Source: Voacanga thouarsii (lineage: Eukaryota; Streptophyta; Magnoliopsida; Gentianales; Apocynaceae). From it: a stretch of 64,000 nucleotides of DNA. Every line of letters begins with the position of its first letter. Positions within the stretch are counted from its first letter, which is position 1. The stretch is taken from contig JANUWF010002059.1 of assembly GCA_026120185.1 (NCBI GenBank), positions 127,501 through 191,500 of the forward strand, written 5' to 3'. Below the pieces are notes generated by a model, which did no database searches, had not been told where the DNA came from, and worked only from the letters and a program-made list of their open reading frames with translations. Below are positions 1-12,111 of this stretch, one piece after another. The translations under genes and the position numbers were made by a program.

Positions 1-882
1 CTGTATGGAAATATTGATCCTAAGAATAATATTGCAAGTACAATGTCTTTGACCTACAAGTGTAATGATGAAAATATCCCTTTACGTAATACACATCAAT
101 GAGATAAAAAAAAAAAATTATACTAGTACATTTTTCAATGACATCTACTATTCTTCGATATCTAGTTCAAAATCTGGGACCTTTATTATGTACCCACATA
201 TCTTAGGGAGTTATCCAAAAGCATACATACTTAGCCATATTTTTAGGGCCCTAGATTATTTAGATTATTCTGGACAATCACAAGGGGGTGATATCTTCAC
301 TAAGCAAAGCATAAAAACTCTATTGTATAAATCCGTCAGCATTAACTAAAGTCATATACCCAACATACAAGACTATTAGTCTTATTTTGAAACTTTGCCC
401 ATCATAAATCAAAGAGCATAAGCTAGCTTCACTAGATTACCAGCTTATACTCAAGTCTTGAGGTACTTGTCCATGCAGTAGTAGCAATAAACTAATTTTT
501 ATTTATTACTATACTTCTATAAAGTTTACTATCACTTGGCCTAATTATAGGTATTCCAAATATACTTACACCATTATTGTGAGAGAACTACTCATTAGTT
601 AAAGGTAAACTATTCCCCATTTAGAAACCATAGCATAATGATCTAAATATTGTCGAAGCACCCAATATCAACAATCGATTAGTAACGTTTTAGCTTGTAT
701 GTTAGTAATTCATGATCTACACCTTACTATAAAAGCACGACCCAATCACATAGATCACTACTAACATACTAGGACCTTAATGTGCAAACATATGTAAATA
801 AACAACCATTAATGAATAAAATATTTTATTACTTTCTAAAATACAAAAAATACATAATCTTTTTTGAGCATACATTCCAATA
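1..882 (-). repeat. Truncated copia LTR (A-type)
   Basis: This is the reverse complement of the 5' (U3-R) part of a copia LTR. It runs collinear with the A-element LTR near 7660-8541, including the blocks around ATTGATCCTAAGAATAATATT at the left and GAGCATACATTCCAATA at the right. Read on the minus strand, the right edge is a decayed LTR start (TATTGGAATGTATGC where TGTTGGAATATATGC is expected). The left part lies outside the window or is deleted. No internal region follows on the right, so this is a solo or truncated LTR. The short open frame at 65-349 lies in LTR sequence and is not taken as a gene. Confidence 0.75.
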
Positions 883-1434
883 ATGATAAGCCTTAGTTGG
901 TCATAAGAGTAATCTAGGAGTTAGAGAATGAGATGATACAAGTAATTAAATTGAATTTCTGATAATTGTTCACCATATGCATATTTTATACATTATTTAT
1001 TCTTTAAAATCTTTAGAATTTGCTATGGATTGCTACTCAACCCCTATTTTCTCTTTGTTTGATGTAGGTTGCAATAAGTTGAAATGAGAAGTGGATTCAA
1101 GGAGAAAAAGACTGAAAAAAAAAAGTTTAACTAAAGCTATATGGTGTCACCATGCTTACCATGCACATTGTCATGTATCACCTGAATTTTAGATTCAAGA
1201 TACTGGGAGTCCATGACACTATGCCCAGTATCATGCACGTCATCGTGTACTATCAGAATTCAGAAATATCAATACTTCTGGGAGTCGACGGTGTCGTGCA
1301 CCTCAACTGTCATGCTGTCATGCATGATTCCAACACAAAAATAATTCAAGCATTACGACGTCATCTAAAACTGAATCAAGTGAAGGAAAGCTTGCATGAC
1401 GATATGCAGAACACCTTCCACAGTTGTAATACCC
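883..1434 (+). repeat. Gypsy LTR-like fragment, left part
   Basis: AT-rich sequence with no coding signal, lying between the copia LTR fragment and X1. It holds a two-unit degenerate tandem repeat (1161-1305) of the kind seen in U3 of some plant Ty3/gypsy LTRs. It was continuous with 6079-6819 before X1 inserted, as the ACAGT duplication at 1430-1434 and 6079-6083 shows. The gag scrap at 6566-6740 further along the same strand suggests that the interrupted sequence is a plus-strand gypsy element. The class assignment rests mostly on that scrap. Confidence 0.45.
1161..1305 (+). repeat. Two-unit degenerate tandem repeat, period about 72 bp
   Basis: Unit 1 starts at 1161 and unit 2 at 1233. Both begin ATGCAC, pass through a TGTATCACC- or TGTACTATC-like block and AGAATT/GAATTTTAGA sequence, and contain the shared block CTGGGAGTC (about 1203 and 1279). 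A shorter third partial unit may follow. The open frame across 1152-1481 runs through this repeat and resembles no protein I recognise. Confidence 0.5.
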
Positions 1435-1670
1435 CGCCCAAAACCATCTTTGACTATGGGGAAAAGTCATGCATTGCATAGCATTTTGCATTATAAGTGG
1501 TAGCTTAGAATTATTTTATTTGCATGGATGCATGAGAATTTTTCCGTTGCTCTTGCAATTGAATTAATTGATGTGTTGTTAGAGATTTGGATAAGGGAGG
1601 TTTGGTCGAAGATTTGGAAGGATGAGTATTGGGGGGATGGTGAGAACTGACTGTAGAAAAATTAGTATTG

Positions 1671-1732
1671 GAGTTGTTTTGGAATAGCAGGGAGGTTGGT
1701 GATTTCCTTTGGTAACTCGAGTTCGAATCTTA
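1671..1732 (+). other. tRNA-like module in X1 (degenerate)
   Basis: A B-box-like GAGTTCGAATC (about 1719-1729) lies downstream of a weakly preserved A-box-like stretch. It occupies the same relative place, and the same orientation opposite to the element, as the clearer modules in X2, X3, X4 and the inverted copy. By itself it would not be called; the comparison supports it. Confidence 0.4.
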
Positions 1733-2379
1733 CTTTTTGTGAAGTTAGTTCCTCTTCTTGAAAATTCCTTTCCTTAGAGTTTCCATGTCTTGGCTGAAAA
1801 AGATCTAGCAAACCTAGAGAAATTTTAGTGTCATTATTCCAAGGAAATAAGTCTCTATATTTATTCCCTAAATTTAAGGACTTTGATGTGAATAAAGTTC
1901 ACTTCTAATTTTCAGCTTTTATTCCTTAGGATTTTCGAAAAAAGGAAAAAAAAAAACCCTAGCTAATAAATAAAATTCCAACTTGATTTTAGCTTAATGG
2001 ATGCTACCATGGATATTTGGAATTAAAGAGTCCTTTTCCTTGTAGGAAACCTTGTTGATTTTAACCCTAGAATGTTAGCTAAAAATCTGGAAAAATTTCC
2101 AGATTATGCCGTCACTTCTTGGAGGAGCTTTAGCTCAATTCAAACACTTCCAAAACTAGGAAAACTTATCCTAAATCCCTTAGCAAATCAAACTTTTATT
2201 TCAACCCTAATTCAACTAGGATTTTCTTTCTTATCCTAGCAGAATTTCAGCAGCTTTGTGTCACCACAAGCTGTCCGAAATTCCAGCACTCCTTAGGTAC
2301 AATCCAACTCTCCAAACCCTAGCTCAAAACAGCTAGATACTCCTCATGAATTCAAATTACCTTAGCTGCACAAAACCAG

Positions 2380-2720
2380 CATTTTATTCACACAAAATCA
2401 CTGAAATTCGTCCAGCTTGTGCACAGGATTTTTGGCAGCTTTGTGCAGGGAATTTCGGCCAGCCTTGTACACCTATTCCAACCGAAATTCTGCACACACA
2501 ACCCACCGAAAAACCCCAGCTGATCAAGCTATTTTTAGCACCCAAAACCCTCAATTTTTCTCTAGAAATTTCGGCAGAACTACAGCAGCCAAAACAGTCC
2601 AAAACTCGTCACTCTTGCACAGAATTTTCGCACAGCTTGCATAGGATTTTCAGTCACCAAAACTCACACAAACTCTTCCTTGTTTGACCCAAAATTCTGA
2701 ACACAATCAGCCCTTCTTTT
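2380..2720 (-). repeat. Degenerate repeats inside X1
   Basis: The stretch repeats short phrases such as TTTCGGCCAGC, TTGTGCA and GAATTTT at irregular spacing. Similar phrases recur in the other X copies (38280-38720, 41600-41760 and 59640-59960). Several short frames are open here on both strands, but they follow the repeats and are not credible genes. Confidence 0.45.
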
Positions 2721-3384
2721 GACCCATATTTCGGCCAACCTAGGGGAGCAAGTTCAGAACACTTTTCTCCTCTTAATCCCTCTTGAAATCGGCCAGCATC
2801 AAAGGTGCCGCAAGCTGCAAAATTTCGCCCTTGCTTTCCAAGAAATCCAAAGCCATTAGGAGTCTTTCTAAACACCATCATCTAACCCTAAACCAATCTT
2901 CTCCAACTCTAAATCATAGCAGCCATCTATCCTCTCCATTCTACATGAAAATTCCAGTAAATTCTCTCTGCAAATTTTCGAAAACTTAAGACTATTCTAA
3001 GCAAAAATCGAACACACCTTAAGAGGAGCAAAGGAGGTAACTTTTCTCTTCTTCTCAAGCGAACTTGGGACGATCACCATAGGAGCATCAGACCTCATCA
3101 CCCGGTTGTTGCAAGGTAAGGGAATACCCACCCTTGATGCCAAAAGTAAAGTTTAATGATGTCTATTAGTGGGATGAACATGTGGTCATGGTGTATGATC
3201 TTTGGGGATTGGATAGGTTACTTGGAATTAAATAGGGGATTGCGAATTGTTGTGGAAATAAATGAGATTAGAGCATGTTTGAATTAATTGAGACCCTGAT
3301 CATGATATTATATGGTTTAGATCAGGAGGATAATTGAGGGAAGCAAGCTGTGAATTTATCACGTTTATCTGAGGTATATCAAGT

Positions 3385-5021
3385 AAGTCCTTGCATAAAA
3401 TCTTTTGTTAATTGTTGTGATGGTAAGTCTTTTGGGGATATGCCCTAGAGTCAATTTGTACTTATACTATTGTCATTATGTTTTATATAATAATATGAGA
3501 CTTTCCTTTCCATTAATAGTGAGTTTTGTTTTGTGGTCATCAAGTACGTGACTTGATAGTAAAACCCTACAATGAATACAATGACTATTCTAAAACTATC
3601 CCTGATCGATTATTATTATTAGAATAATAATAAATTAAGATTAGTATGTTTGTGAGTTGATGGCTATTTATGTTTTACAATGACTATTTATATTTTACTG
3701 GCCATGGATATTTGTGATATCGAGTCAAGCCATAAATAAATGTTAGAGAACACTGTATTGGACATGACCCACTGTGAGAGTACTTCATGGAATATGTCAT
3801 AAGTACTTTCTAGCCATAATAATATTGAAAGTCGTTCGACCTAAATTCATCATAGTTTCCTACTTGATAAATTCTATATTTTGACATTGTCTAAAGTTGT
3901 CTTTAACCAGATAATAAATTAGACTACTGTTGGATATAGAATAAATCAAGGAGAGGAATATGATTGATTGTGAAGGAATTTATCCCTCTTAATTATGGGG
4001 GAGATATCCATGGGCCCCTTGATAAGTTAGACTGTTAAAAATGCATGGCCGTGCTCAAATATATCAATCTAAGATATTGATATCATTTGTTTGAACAGTC
4101 TACTATGAAATCAAGAAATATAATTGATTAAACTTAATAAGGATGACATGCTCCATGCCTTATGCTTAATATGGATGTCGTGTGACAAAAGGACTAAATA
4201 TAAAATTATGGTTTGGTTCAAAGAGATCACCGATCTTCATTTAACCTGGATAGTTATAATGTTTTGCTAGAAACTACTTATAACTTATGGGCCATTTAAA
4301 TATGATTTTGGCACACTGCCAGTGTTAAATGAACCTATAGGGTCACACAATAAGCGAACTTGTTAGGTTATTTTTCTGGTGACCAGATTCGATGAATCTG
4401 GAAATATGTCTAAGTTAATCGTACTTAGAAAATTTACCAGATACAATGAATCTGGAAATATGTCCACATTCGATGTATCTGGATGATGTCCAGATTATAA
4501 GAATCTGACTCGGTAAATTAATTAGTTAAATTATCAAGATAATGGCAGAATCTTATCATATCAGTTTTAATTTAATTTAAATTTAAATTAGAATATGATA
4601 AGATATTATTAGGGTTGGACTCTAAGAGGTTCGGGGTTTTTAAGAAAATCCTAGCCGTCTTTTCAATAGTCCAATTTTTCGGTTGAGAACATTTGTGCCA
4701 TTCTCTACCAGAAGAAAAAAAAAAAACCTCTCAAACCCTAGGCGCTAGCACTCCCCGGGTATTGAGTGAGTTCGCGGTGTGTATCCGATAGAGGACGTTC
4801 GCATACTGCAGCGTCTGGTGATTGTTCGGGTTGAACGTACAACAGCGCAATCAGAATCGAAGGATTTCGATTACAGCAACCAGAGGTAATTCTTGAACCT
4901 TAGATCTTCTTAATCATTTACTTGGGTCCTCGGGAGGGATTCGTGGATGTTTTCCACATTTAGGAGTCTACGAATTCTAACAAAGTCCTTATATAAACTG
5001 TTTGTTAAATATTGTGATGGC
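3385..5021 (+). repeat. 40-bp tandem dimer split by the LTR at 3430-4982
   Basis: Unit 1 (3385-3424) and unit 2 (4983-5021) both begin AAGTCCTT, contain a TGTTAA block and end TTGTGATGG. They would be adjacent if the nested LTR were removed. The corresponding place in the X3 inverted copy (near 40705) shows only one unit. So the dimer arose in X1, and the copia LTR inserted exactly at the unit junction, which also supplies the AAGTC target sequence. Confidence 0.65.
3430..4982 (+). repeat. Solo copia-type LTR nested in X1
   Basis: It starts TTTTGGGGATATGCCC (one change from the usual TGTTGGGG start) and ends GAATTCTAACA. The flanking 5-bp duplication AAGTC (3425-3429 and 4983-4987) is perfect. 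Its length is 1,553 bp. No primer-binding site, coding region or second LTR accompanies it, so the internal region was lost by LTR-LTR recombination. Beyond the start motif it is not closely similar to the A, B or D LTRs and seems to be a separate copia family. It contains repeated GATTCGATGAATCTGG-like blocks near 4386-4500. Confidence 0.75.
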
Positions 5022-6078
5022 AAGTCTATGTTGTGAAGCTTTGTAAAGCTATTGTTGAACTATGATTACTTGGGTTGTGAACATGGATATTTATTCTTTA
5101 AACGGTTTTGTCAATCTAACGATTTTATCAAGAAAACTATTCTTTTCCTTAAACTTTTTGAAAACTCTTTTAGAGAAAAACCACATTGTACAAAGCCAAG
5201 GTTTGGAAATATTGTGAATCAGAAATTGACGGATATGTTCGTTAAGTACTCAATAAGGGTAGGCTAACAATACTAGTCTTGGAGGGCTAGCGTAAGTCTT
5301 CTGGCAGAAGGCCACCACCAAAAGATGAACTCTTCTTGAAAAGGCGACAGTGTTGGTTGGTCAGGCCAGTCCAAGCTAGCATGTGTACCTGGTATGGTAT
5401 CACTTATATTCACGGCACGAACACTCGAATGGTTTTGTTGGGTGTACAGATGGAGGAGTATCTCACCTGGTGGACTGTACACTCACCTTGATCAGAACGT
5501 CCAACGTGTGGTAATCTGGTCTGGACAAGGTGCACAAAGTGTGGTGCCTTGGCCATTTTGTTCTCATGGAGCCCAATGTGTGGTGACATGACTGTTTATT
5601 CGAGTGGAGGATTTATTTTGTACAAAGTGTGACAATGAGAAAAATCCACTCCTTGCGAAAAGAGATTGTTTATGACTTGCCAAATTATTTCTACAAATGT
5701 TTAGCACTTTGCATACACGTATTGTTCAAAACACCATGTGCACACATAGGACTTACTGAGATTTATTCTCACACTGTTTTACATTATGTTTTCAGGAGAT
5801 AGATTGTGTTGAGGCAGCGGGGCTTGATAGTAGAGGCTTTGGCTATTTTTCCTATGCTGTTCTAGAAGACTTTTGTCGTTTATACTTCCGAACAATATTT
5901 GTTTTGTTTCGTTTTGCTCCAAGTTGAGCCTGATGTAATAAGAGTATTTCTTTATATATCTAAGTTGATTCCTTTGGAGATTGCCTTTATATTTTATACC
6001 TCGTTCTAAAGACCACTTGTCCTACGGGACGGGGCGACATCCCCGCCCTTTTAGGGTACGTAGTCGTGGGGTGTTACA

Positions 6079-6565
6079 ACAGTACTGTGCAATATCATAA
6101 ATTAACCCATGTTCTATAATTTTTAGGACTTTTGAAGAAGAACCTATAATACTCTCTATCTGGGTCATTTGAGAGAGAGCTACATGAGAAAAACTTTAGA
6201 AAACCCTTTGGAAACTAAAAGGGTAGCTAGGAAGGAAGATCAAATATAGAATGGATAAAAAGAAGAGTATCCCAAGGAAGAATCCAAAGTAGAAAAGGAA
6301 TACCTGTCCATGAGTTTTTCCCTTTTTTTTTTTTTTTTACTTTGTAATTTGGATTTTTAGATGTTTATTTTACTTAGATTTGTAATTAAAGTATTGTACC
6401 CTAATTTGATTTGGTATTAGTTTATTATTTAGTTTATTAGATTCTATTTCAGTAATCTATAACTTGGATTTATTTTATTGAATTAATTGATTGGGATATT
6501 CTCTTATATCAAACTCGAGAAAAAACTAAATTCTTGATGCTTAGGAAAGATTTAAAGAAATGATA
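6079..6565 (+). repeat. Gypsy LTR-like fragment, right part
   Basis: This continues 883-1434 beyond X1. It is AT-rich with a poly-T run at about 6324-6340 and the TTTGTAATTTGG style common near the 3' end of plant gypsy LTRs. No primer-binding site is recognisable before the gag scrap, so sequence between the LTR and gag is probably deleted. Confidence 0.4.
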
Positions 6566-6740
6566 AGAAAATGTCCCCAACATAGCTGTGATCTTGGATT
6601 GCAAATGTTAACTTTCTATAATGGGCTGAATTTCTCTTCAAAATAAAAGGTTGATTCTTCATTAGAAGGTACAACTTCTTTAAAGACATCGGAGGAACTT
6701 TTTGAGTTGATGGTGAAGGATCGCGGGAAAGTAAAAATGA
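6566..6740 (+). pseudogene. Ty3/gypsy gag remnant
   Basis: One frame translates to a short stretch containing KCPQHS, LQMLTFYNGL and, after an in-frame stop, SLEGTTSLKTSEELFEL. This is the pattern of gag in plant Ty3/gypsy elements of the Athila/Tat branch (a KCP..G...FYNGL core followed by GG..K.P.EA.EL). Only about 58 codons remain, with one stop (TAA near 6644). Neither the beginning nor the rest of gag-pol is present. The call rests on motif recall, without an alignment. Confidence 0.6.
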
Positions 6741-6819
6741 AGCAGAAGTTTACAATTTAAAATTTTTCCCGAGCCAAAGGTTAGGAATATTTACTTTTAG
6801 ATCACTTAAGTTGAATAAC
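6741..6819 (+). other. Short flank between gag scrap and element A
   Basis: AT-rich sequence continuing the gypsy remnant up to the left end of element A. The last five bases before A (ATAAC, 6815-6819) only partly match the five after its right end (TAAAC, 52516-52520). Confidence 0.35.
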
Positions 6820-7075
6820 TGAAATTGGATTCAAGTTTGACAGAGTCTCCAAAGTTGGAACAGTTATTTGTTCCGCAAGAATTCCAACTAGTCGTGTACT
6901 AATTCGCATCAAACATGCACTACGTTTGCTAGCTCTTAACCTTCCAAAGTATTCTCAAACCTCGTATGGACTACTACCATTGAAAGTAGAATTAAGATGA
7001 AGAATAATTGGGAGAGCTTTGTTTTCTTGGAAGGAAAATCGAAGACCAGAACGGTAAGGAACAAAAATGATGGCC

Positions 7076-7120
<45 letters not shown>

Positions 7121-8541
7121 ATTGGAAAGAAAACCAGGCTACTGCTTATTTTCTTATCCTACGTGAATAGGACATCTAGAAAAAACTAACAGCTTTCCAA
7201 TTCTTATTTTCTTTTCCTTTTCCACTACCTTTCTGTTCTTTTTCTTTTTCCTACTTGAGAGTAACGGCTACTTAGGTTTCCAAAACCTTTTAGCCATTTC
7301 TCCCAAACCCTGATGGGCTAAGACTATCCTAATTAATCCAAGACTAATTAAATTTCTCCCATATAAATTAATTGATCCGTTTGGGTTCAATATAAAGTTA
7401 CCCAAGATAATTAACTAATAAATTGATTAAATTAAATTAGCACAATAAATTATTCTAACCCAAATAAATAAATAATTGGACTTTTAGAATAATTTTTCCA
7501 GTATTAATTCACCCATTAAGCCCATATAGTAAATAAATTTTCTAAGGTTACTGGAGCTACTCTAGAACTAAAAGATATATTATTCTCAATTGCTAAAATG
7601 ATCAAAATATCCTTGCTAACAAATAGTTTTATTTTATCATTTTAAATATTCCCTTTATAATCATACAGAAATATTAACCCCAAGAATAATATTACAAATG
7701 CAGTGTCTTTGATCTATAGGAGTTATAACGAAAATACCCCTTTACATGACATTCATCATTAAGATAGGAAAATGGTACCAACACATTCTTCAATTATATC
7801 TACAATCCTTTGATATCTAGTATAATAATCCATGACTTCCAATAAGTATCCACTTATCTCAGGGATACCTAAAAGCATACAAACTTAGTAATATTTTCCA
7901 GGGCCCTAGATTGTTTAAATTATCCTAGATAATCACAAGGGGGTGATGTCTTCACAAAGTAAAGCATATAAACGCTATTATATAAGTCTGTTGTAATTAA
8001 TAAGAGTCATACACTCAATGTACAAGGTTATTAGACTTGTGATAAGACCTCATCCATCATACATCAAAGTGCACAAGTTTAGCTTCACCTTACCCCTAAC
8101 CTATACTCAAGTCTTAGAGTACGTGTCCATGCAATAGCATCGATAAAATAATTTTTATTTATTTTAGTACTTTTAAAAATATTACGATCGTGTTGTCTAG
8201 TACTACGTATTCTAAATACACTTGCACTATTTGGCATGAATGGACTACTCACTGATTAAAGGTAAACTATTCCCCATTTAGAATCTATAGTATAATGACC
8301 TAAACCTTGATGAAGTACCTAAATTCATCAATTGATCAATAATATTTTTTGCTTCTGTGTTGGTAACCCATAATCTACACCCTACAGTAAAAGTATGACC
8401 CAATCACATAGATTACTTATTAACACACTTAGATCTTAATGTGCATATATATATAAACAAAAAAATATTAATGAATGAAATTTTTAATTAATTTTTAAAA
8501 TAGAGAAATACAAGTCTATTTTGGGCATATATATTCTAACA
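6820..8541 (-). repeat. 3' LTR of element A
   Basis: On the minus strand the LTR starts TGTTAGAATATATATGCCC directly after the polypurine tract and ends at a CA whose complement is the TG at 6820. The right edge is clear. The left edge was chosen from the TGAAATTGG start, comparable with TGAAGGACG in the D LTRs, and is less certain. It is about 1.72 kb. The U3-R half resembles the D and B LTRs; the remainder (about 6820-7100) is distinct. Confidence 0.7.
7076..7122. repeat. (CA)n(TA)n microsatellite
   Basis: About 14 CA units followed by about 8 TA units inside the A 3' LTR. Confidence 0.95.
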
Positions 8542-8560
8542 ATTTCCTACTTACACTAAA
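8542..8560 (-). other. Polypurine tract of element A
   Basis: Read on the minus strand, AGTGTAAGTAGGAAAT lies immediately before the LTR start, the expected place for the plus-strand primer. It is slightly decayed from the AGTGCAAGTGGGAGAT seen in B. Confidence 0.6.
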
Positions 8561-10374
8561 TAGACTGTGAGAGTCCATATATGCCTTCCTCTACAATATC
8601 CAAGTGTCATTGGAACACCTTCTCTATCAAAAGTTTAGTAAATGGGTTTGTCAGATTATTTGCAAAGGAAATCTAATTAACAAAAATCTCTGTTTCTAGA
8701 TGAACTTGTAGATTAGGTGATACTACCTCTCAATATACTTGCCCTTCTTATGGTTCGTTACATTATTACACAGCTCCAGAATTGTCATAATATATAGTAA
8801 TAGGCCTGTCTATTTGTGGCACAACTCCAAGTTCTATGAGGAACTTCTGGAGCCAAATTGCTTCTTTTTAAACTTCTAAAGCTACTACATACTCAACTTC
8901 CGTGGTAGAATCAGCAGTACAAGATTACTTAACACTCCTCTTGAGAGAAAGTGAAAACATATCTACTAGTGAATTTTCTTTTATCTTTATTCCCATAGAA
9001 ATATGAGTCAGTGTAACCGGTATAAACTAAATCATTGGCTCTGTAGACAAGTATATAATCTCTCGTTCCCTTTAAGTTCTTGAGTATATGATTCACACTT
9101 GCCAATGTTATTCTCTGAGTTTGACTGATATCTACTAGCTACATGTGTGGTAAAATAGAAATTTGGCCTTGTACAAAGCATAGCATATACGAGACTTCTC
9201 ACTGCTGAAGTATAAGGATTCCTACTCATTCATTCTTTCTCTTCCTGTGTCATTAGATATTGTTTGGAAGATAAGGTCAATTCAAGCCTAAAGAGTTTGA
9301 TTGCACTTTTACACTGATCCATACTAAACTTAGTGAATGTCTGGTCAATATAAGCATATTAGTATAAGCTTAACATTCTTTACTTCTTATCTCCAAGAAT
9401 CTTTATACTAAGAATGTAGCTAACTTCTCCCATATCTTTCATGTTAAATTGATTGAGAGCAAAACCTTTATAAATGACCATGTCTTTATATCATTCTCAA
9501 TGTGTAGAATGTCATCTATATAAAGTACCATAAAGGACACATTATTCCCTTCTAACTTCCTATACAGACATGGTTCATCCATATTTTGTATGAAATCATA
9601 AGACTTTATAGTCTTATGAAAATGTATGTTCCATGCACGTAATGCTTGCTTAAGTTTATAAATGGACTTCTTAAGCTTACCAAACATATGCTCTTGGCCT
9701 TTCACAATGAAGCCTTCTAGCTAGGTTATATAAATGTCTTTACTAAGATAGCTATTTAGAAAAACTATCTTAACATCCATTTGCCATATCTCGTATTCAT
9801 AATAACATGTGACAGCCAAGAGAATGAAAATGGACTTAAGCATGGCTACAGATGAAAAGGTATTCTCATAACGGATCCCCTTTTTTCTGAGTATAACCTT
9901 TTGCAATTAAGCTTTCTTTAAATGTTTATGCACTTCTCTTTTTCTTTTATACCCACTTACAACCAAATAGATTTAATCTCTTTAGGTGTAATAAAAAAAT
10001 CTCAAACTTGATTGAGATAATAGACTCAATATCAGTATCCATTATTATTTTCCATTTATCTGTATTAATATTAGCAATAGCTTCATTGTATCTAGTAGGA
10101 TCTTGTTCCTGATGGTTGGAGACTACCTCAAAGGCTTCTCTAATCTATCTTTCTAGAGCTTTAGATATCCTTCCACAATGATGTGGCTCAATTTTTATAC
10201 CAATATCCAGTTGTACCTCTTTAGGTTCCTCAATTTAGGTACTAAAAGTTGAAGTATCACTTAACTTCTCTTCTAATTCTATCTTACTCGAGGCCTTAGT
10301 GGATACACTTTGTTTATCTTATATATATCTAGCATGTTTACTCACTAGGATCTTTTGCTCTTGGAGATGATAAA
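8561..10374 (-). pseudogene. Element A RT-RNase H remnant
   Basis: Minus-strand frames give the copia RNase H region (8800-9240, with RNPYTSAV, CTRPNF and TSRYQSN blocks) and reverse transcriptase (about 9439-9960). RT retains YEIWQMDVKIVFLN near 9780 and the YIDD catalytic box near 9515, so the active-site aspartates are still present. Stops and frameshifts break the frame into pieces of less than 90 codons. The segment 9960-10374 is the poorly conserved linker between integrase and RT. The frame stops at 10374, where X2 inserted, and resumes at 15832. Confidence 0.8.
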
Positions 10375-12052
10375 TGTAACATCCCACTACCTACGTACCC
10401 CAAAAGGGGTGGGGATGTCACCTCGTCCTTAGAATAAGGGCGAGGTATAACTATGTAAAAGAAAAATAGAAGAAATAATCTAATATTCAAAACTTATTAC
10501 AACCCAAAATAATACTTATACAAGTTTTGAAAAGAGTAAATAAATAAGTAAAGCTCTCCAAGATATAACTGTAATAGATCAAACTGAGATCTTCAAGTCT
10601 CAAGGTAAATTAACCTTCAAAGTAGGATCGTCTTGAAAACGTGTCATAAAACGTGGTGAGAAAAATTTTTCCAGTAAGTTCTGTGTGTGCTTATGTCAAT
10701 TTAAGAAGTATTTCATGTATACAGCATTGAACAATTCATAACAAAAGTCTTCAAGTCTAAATGAATAATTTTTAACAATAAGTGGTGTTTTATTAACATT
10801 GCAAATAAAAGAGTTCAACGTTGTTAAGAAATAAACCACTCGAATATAAGCTACTATGAAACCCTACATCATAGTCATGGCCATGAAACCCTGCATCATG
10901 ACCACGCATTGTGAAATCTTGTATCACTATACAGGTGGGTGATCGGGCCATTGGGTGAGATACTCCTCCACGCTACACTCTAACTTACTAGTTATCTATT
11001 CCAGAAAAGAAACAATCCACATGGATCCAAAAAGAGTTTTATCCCTCAATAGAGGCCTCTACCGAGAGACTTACCCTAGCCTTCCAATATTAGCTCTCTT
11101 ATTGAAAACCCAACGTTACGTTTACCGTACTTGGGAGCAATTTAGCAAAGTGCGTTACCTGGATATTATAATTATGGTTCTAAAAAGTCTAAGTTTAAAA
11201 TCTGATTTAAGAAAATTTAAAATTTTGTTTTGGAAACCTTTACTTGCTTAAAACTTTTTTGTTTTGACAAAAGATGCAGAACATTTATACCTGCAACTCA
11301 ACGAATAACTTTATAGTAAACATCACATTTAACTTGTAGGAGCACTTTAGTTTAGCAAATAGTAAATGCAAGGACTTACTTGACTATTTTATCTCACAAA
11401 TAAAATCTCCTGATGTCGAGATTAAGGGAACTTAGCCCCATCTAGAGTAAATACAAAGTACATGTTACTATTGGCCAACATCTCATGTATCTCAAGTGCA
11501 TAAGCATATATTTAACTCTAATTCCCATATTTCACTTGACTTTCGACAAATTCCCCATCAATACCTAAATCATCATAGCATCAAAATAGTTCAACTAGTA
11601 ATTGAAAGTTAACAATCAAATGGGTACAACTACTATCTTTGTTCTTATCACAGCTTGTTAAAGATGAAAATACATCCCAAAACATTGAGCATTCATAACT
11701 ATATATCCAAAACCCAAAATTTCCTACTAGCAATAGTAAACTATTGCTAGCAACATCAAATAACAATGTTTAACATGGGCAAATAATATGCTCTTGATAA
11801 ATCTAGCAAATAAAAACAATTATTAGTACTTTAAAAATATAAATTCTAATTTTATAGATAATAAACTTCATATCACATATAATATCTGGTAAACTATTAT
11901 ATATTCTCTTTTAGAAAATAGTGACTAGTTAATAAATATGGGATATCAATAAATAGTAGCTTATTGATGCTAAATAATGGATAAAATAAGATTACTTGAT
12001 ACCTAAACTAGAGTTTTGATACCATTATGAAGTATAACAATGACAGCAATAA

Positions 12053-12110
<58 letters not shown>
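12053..12110. repeat. (TAG)n microsatellite
   Basis: About 19 uninterrupted TAG units inside X2. It encodes poly-Ser or poly-Leu on paper in two opposite frames; these are not genes. Confidence 0.97.

Positions 12111-12111
<1 letters not shown>

Larger units (their letters stand above)
1435..6078 (-). mobile_element. X1: long non-coding LTR-like element
   Basis: On the minus strand it begins TGTAACACCCCACGAC and ends GGGGTATTACA. It is flanked by a perfect 5-bp duplication, ACAGT (1430-1434 and 6079-6083). The 11-bp termini form a near-perfect inverted repeat. Collinear landmarks are shared with X2, X3 and X4, for example sequence around TGAGATACTCCTCC (complement near 5455-5470) and the CGTGTGGTAATC-type block near 5505. 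No polymerase, primer site or open frame is recognisable. Without the nested LTR at 3430-4982 it is about 3.1 kb, shorter than its relatives. It is best read as a solo LTR of a long-LTR retrotransposon; a non-autonomous element is the alternative. Confidence 0.8.

Noticed and set aside
2346..2989. Several overlapping open frames on both strands
   Set aside because: They follow the degenerate repeats of X1, overlap on both strands and match no known protein; other X copies do not keep them open.
4386..4500. Repeated GATTCGATGAATCTGG-like blocks as a possible CRISPR or satellite array
   Set aside because: Only three or four diverged blocks with irregular spacing, inside a plant copia LTR.
5273..5591. 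Frames with a Trp-rich block in X1, and a similar stretch near 57000-57230 in X4
   Set aside because: Similarity comes from shared X nucleotide sequence; the frames differ in length and phase between copies, so coding conservation is not shown.
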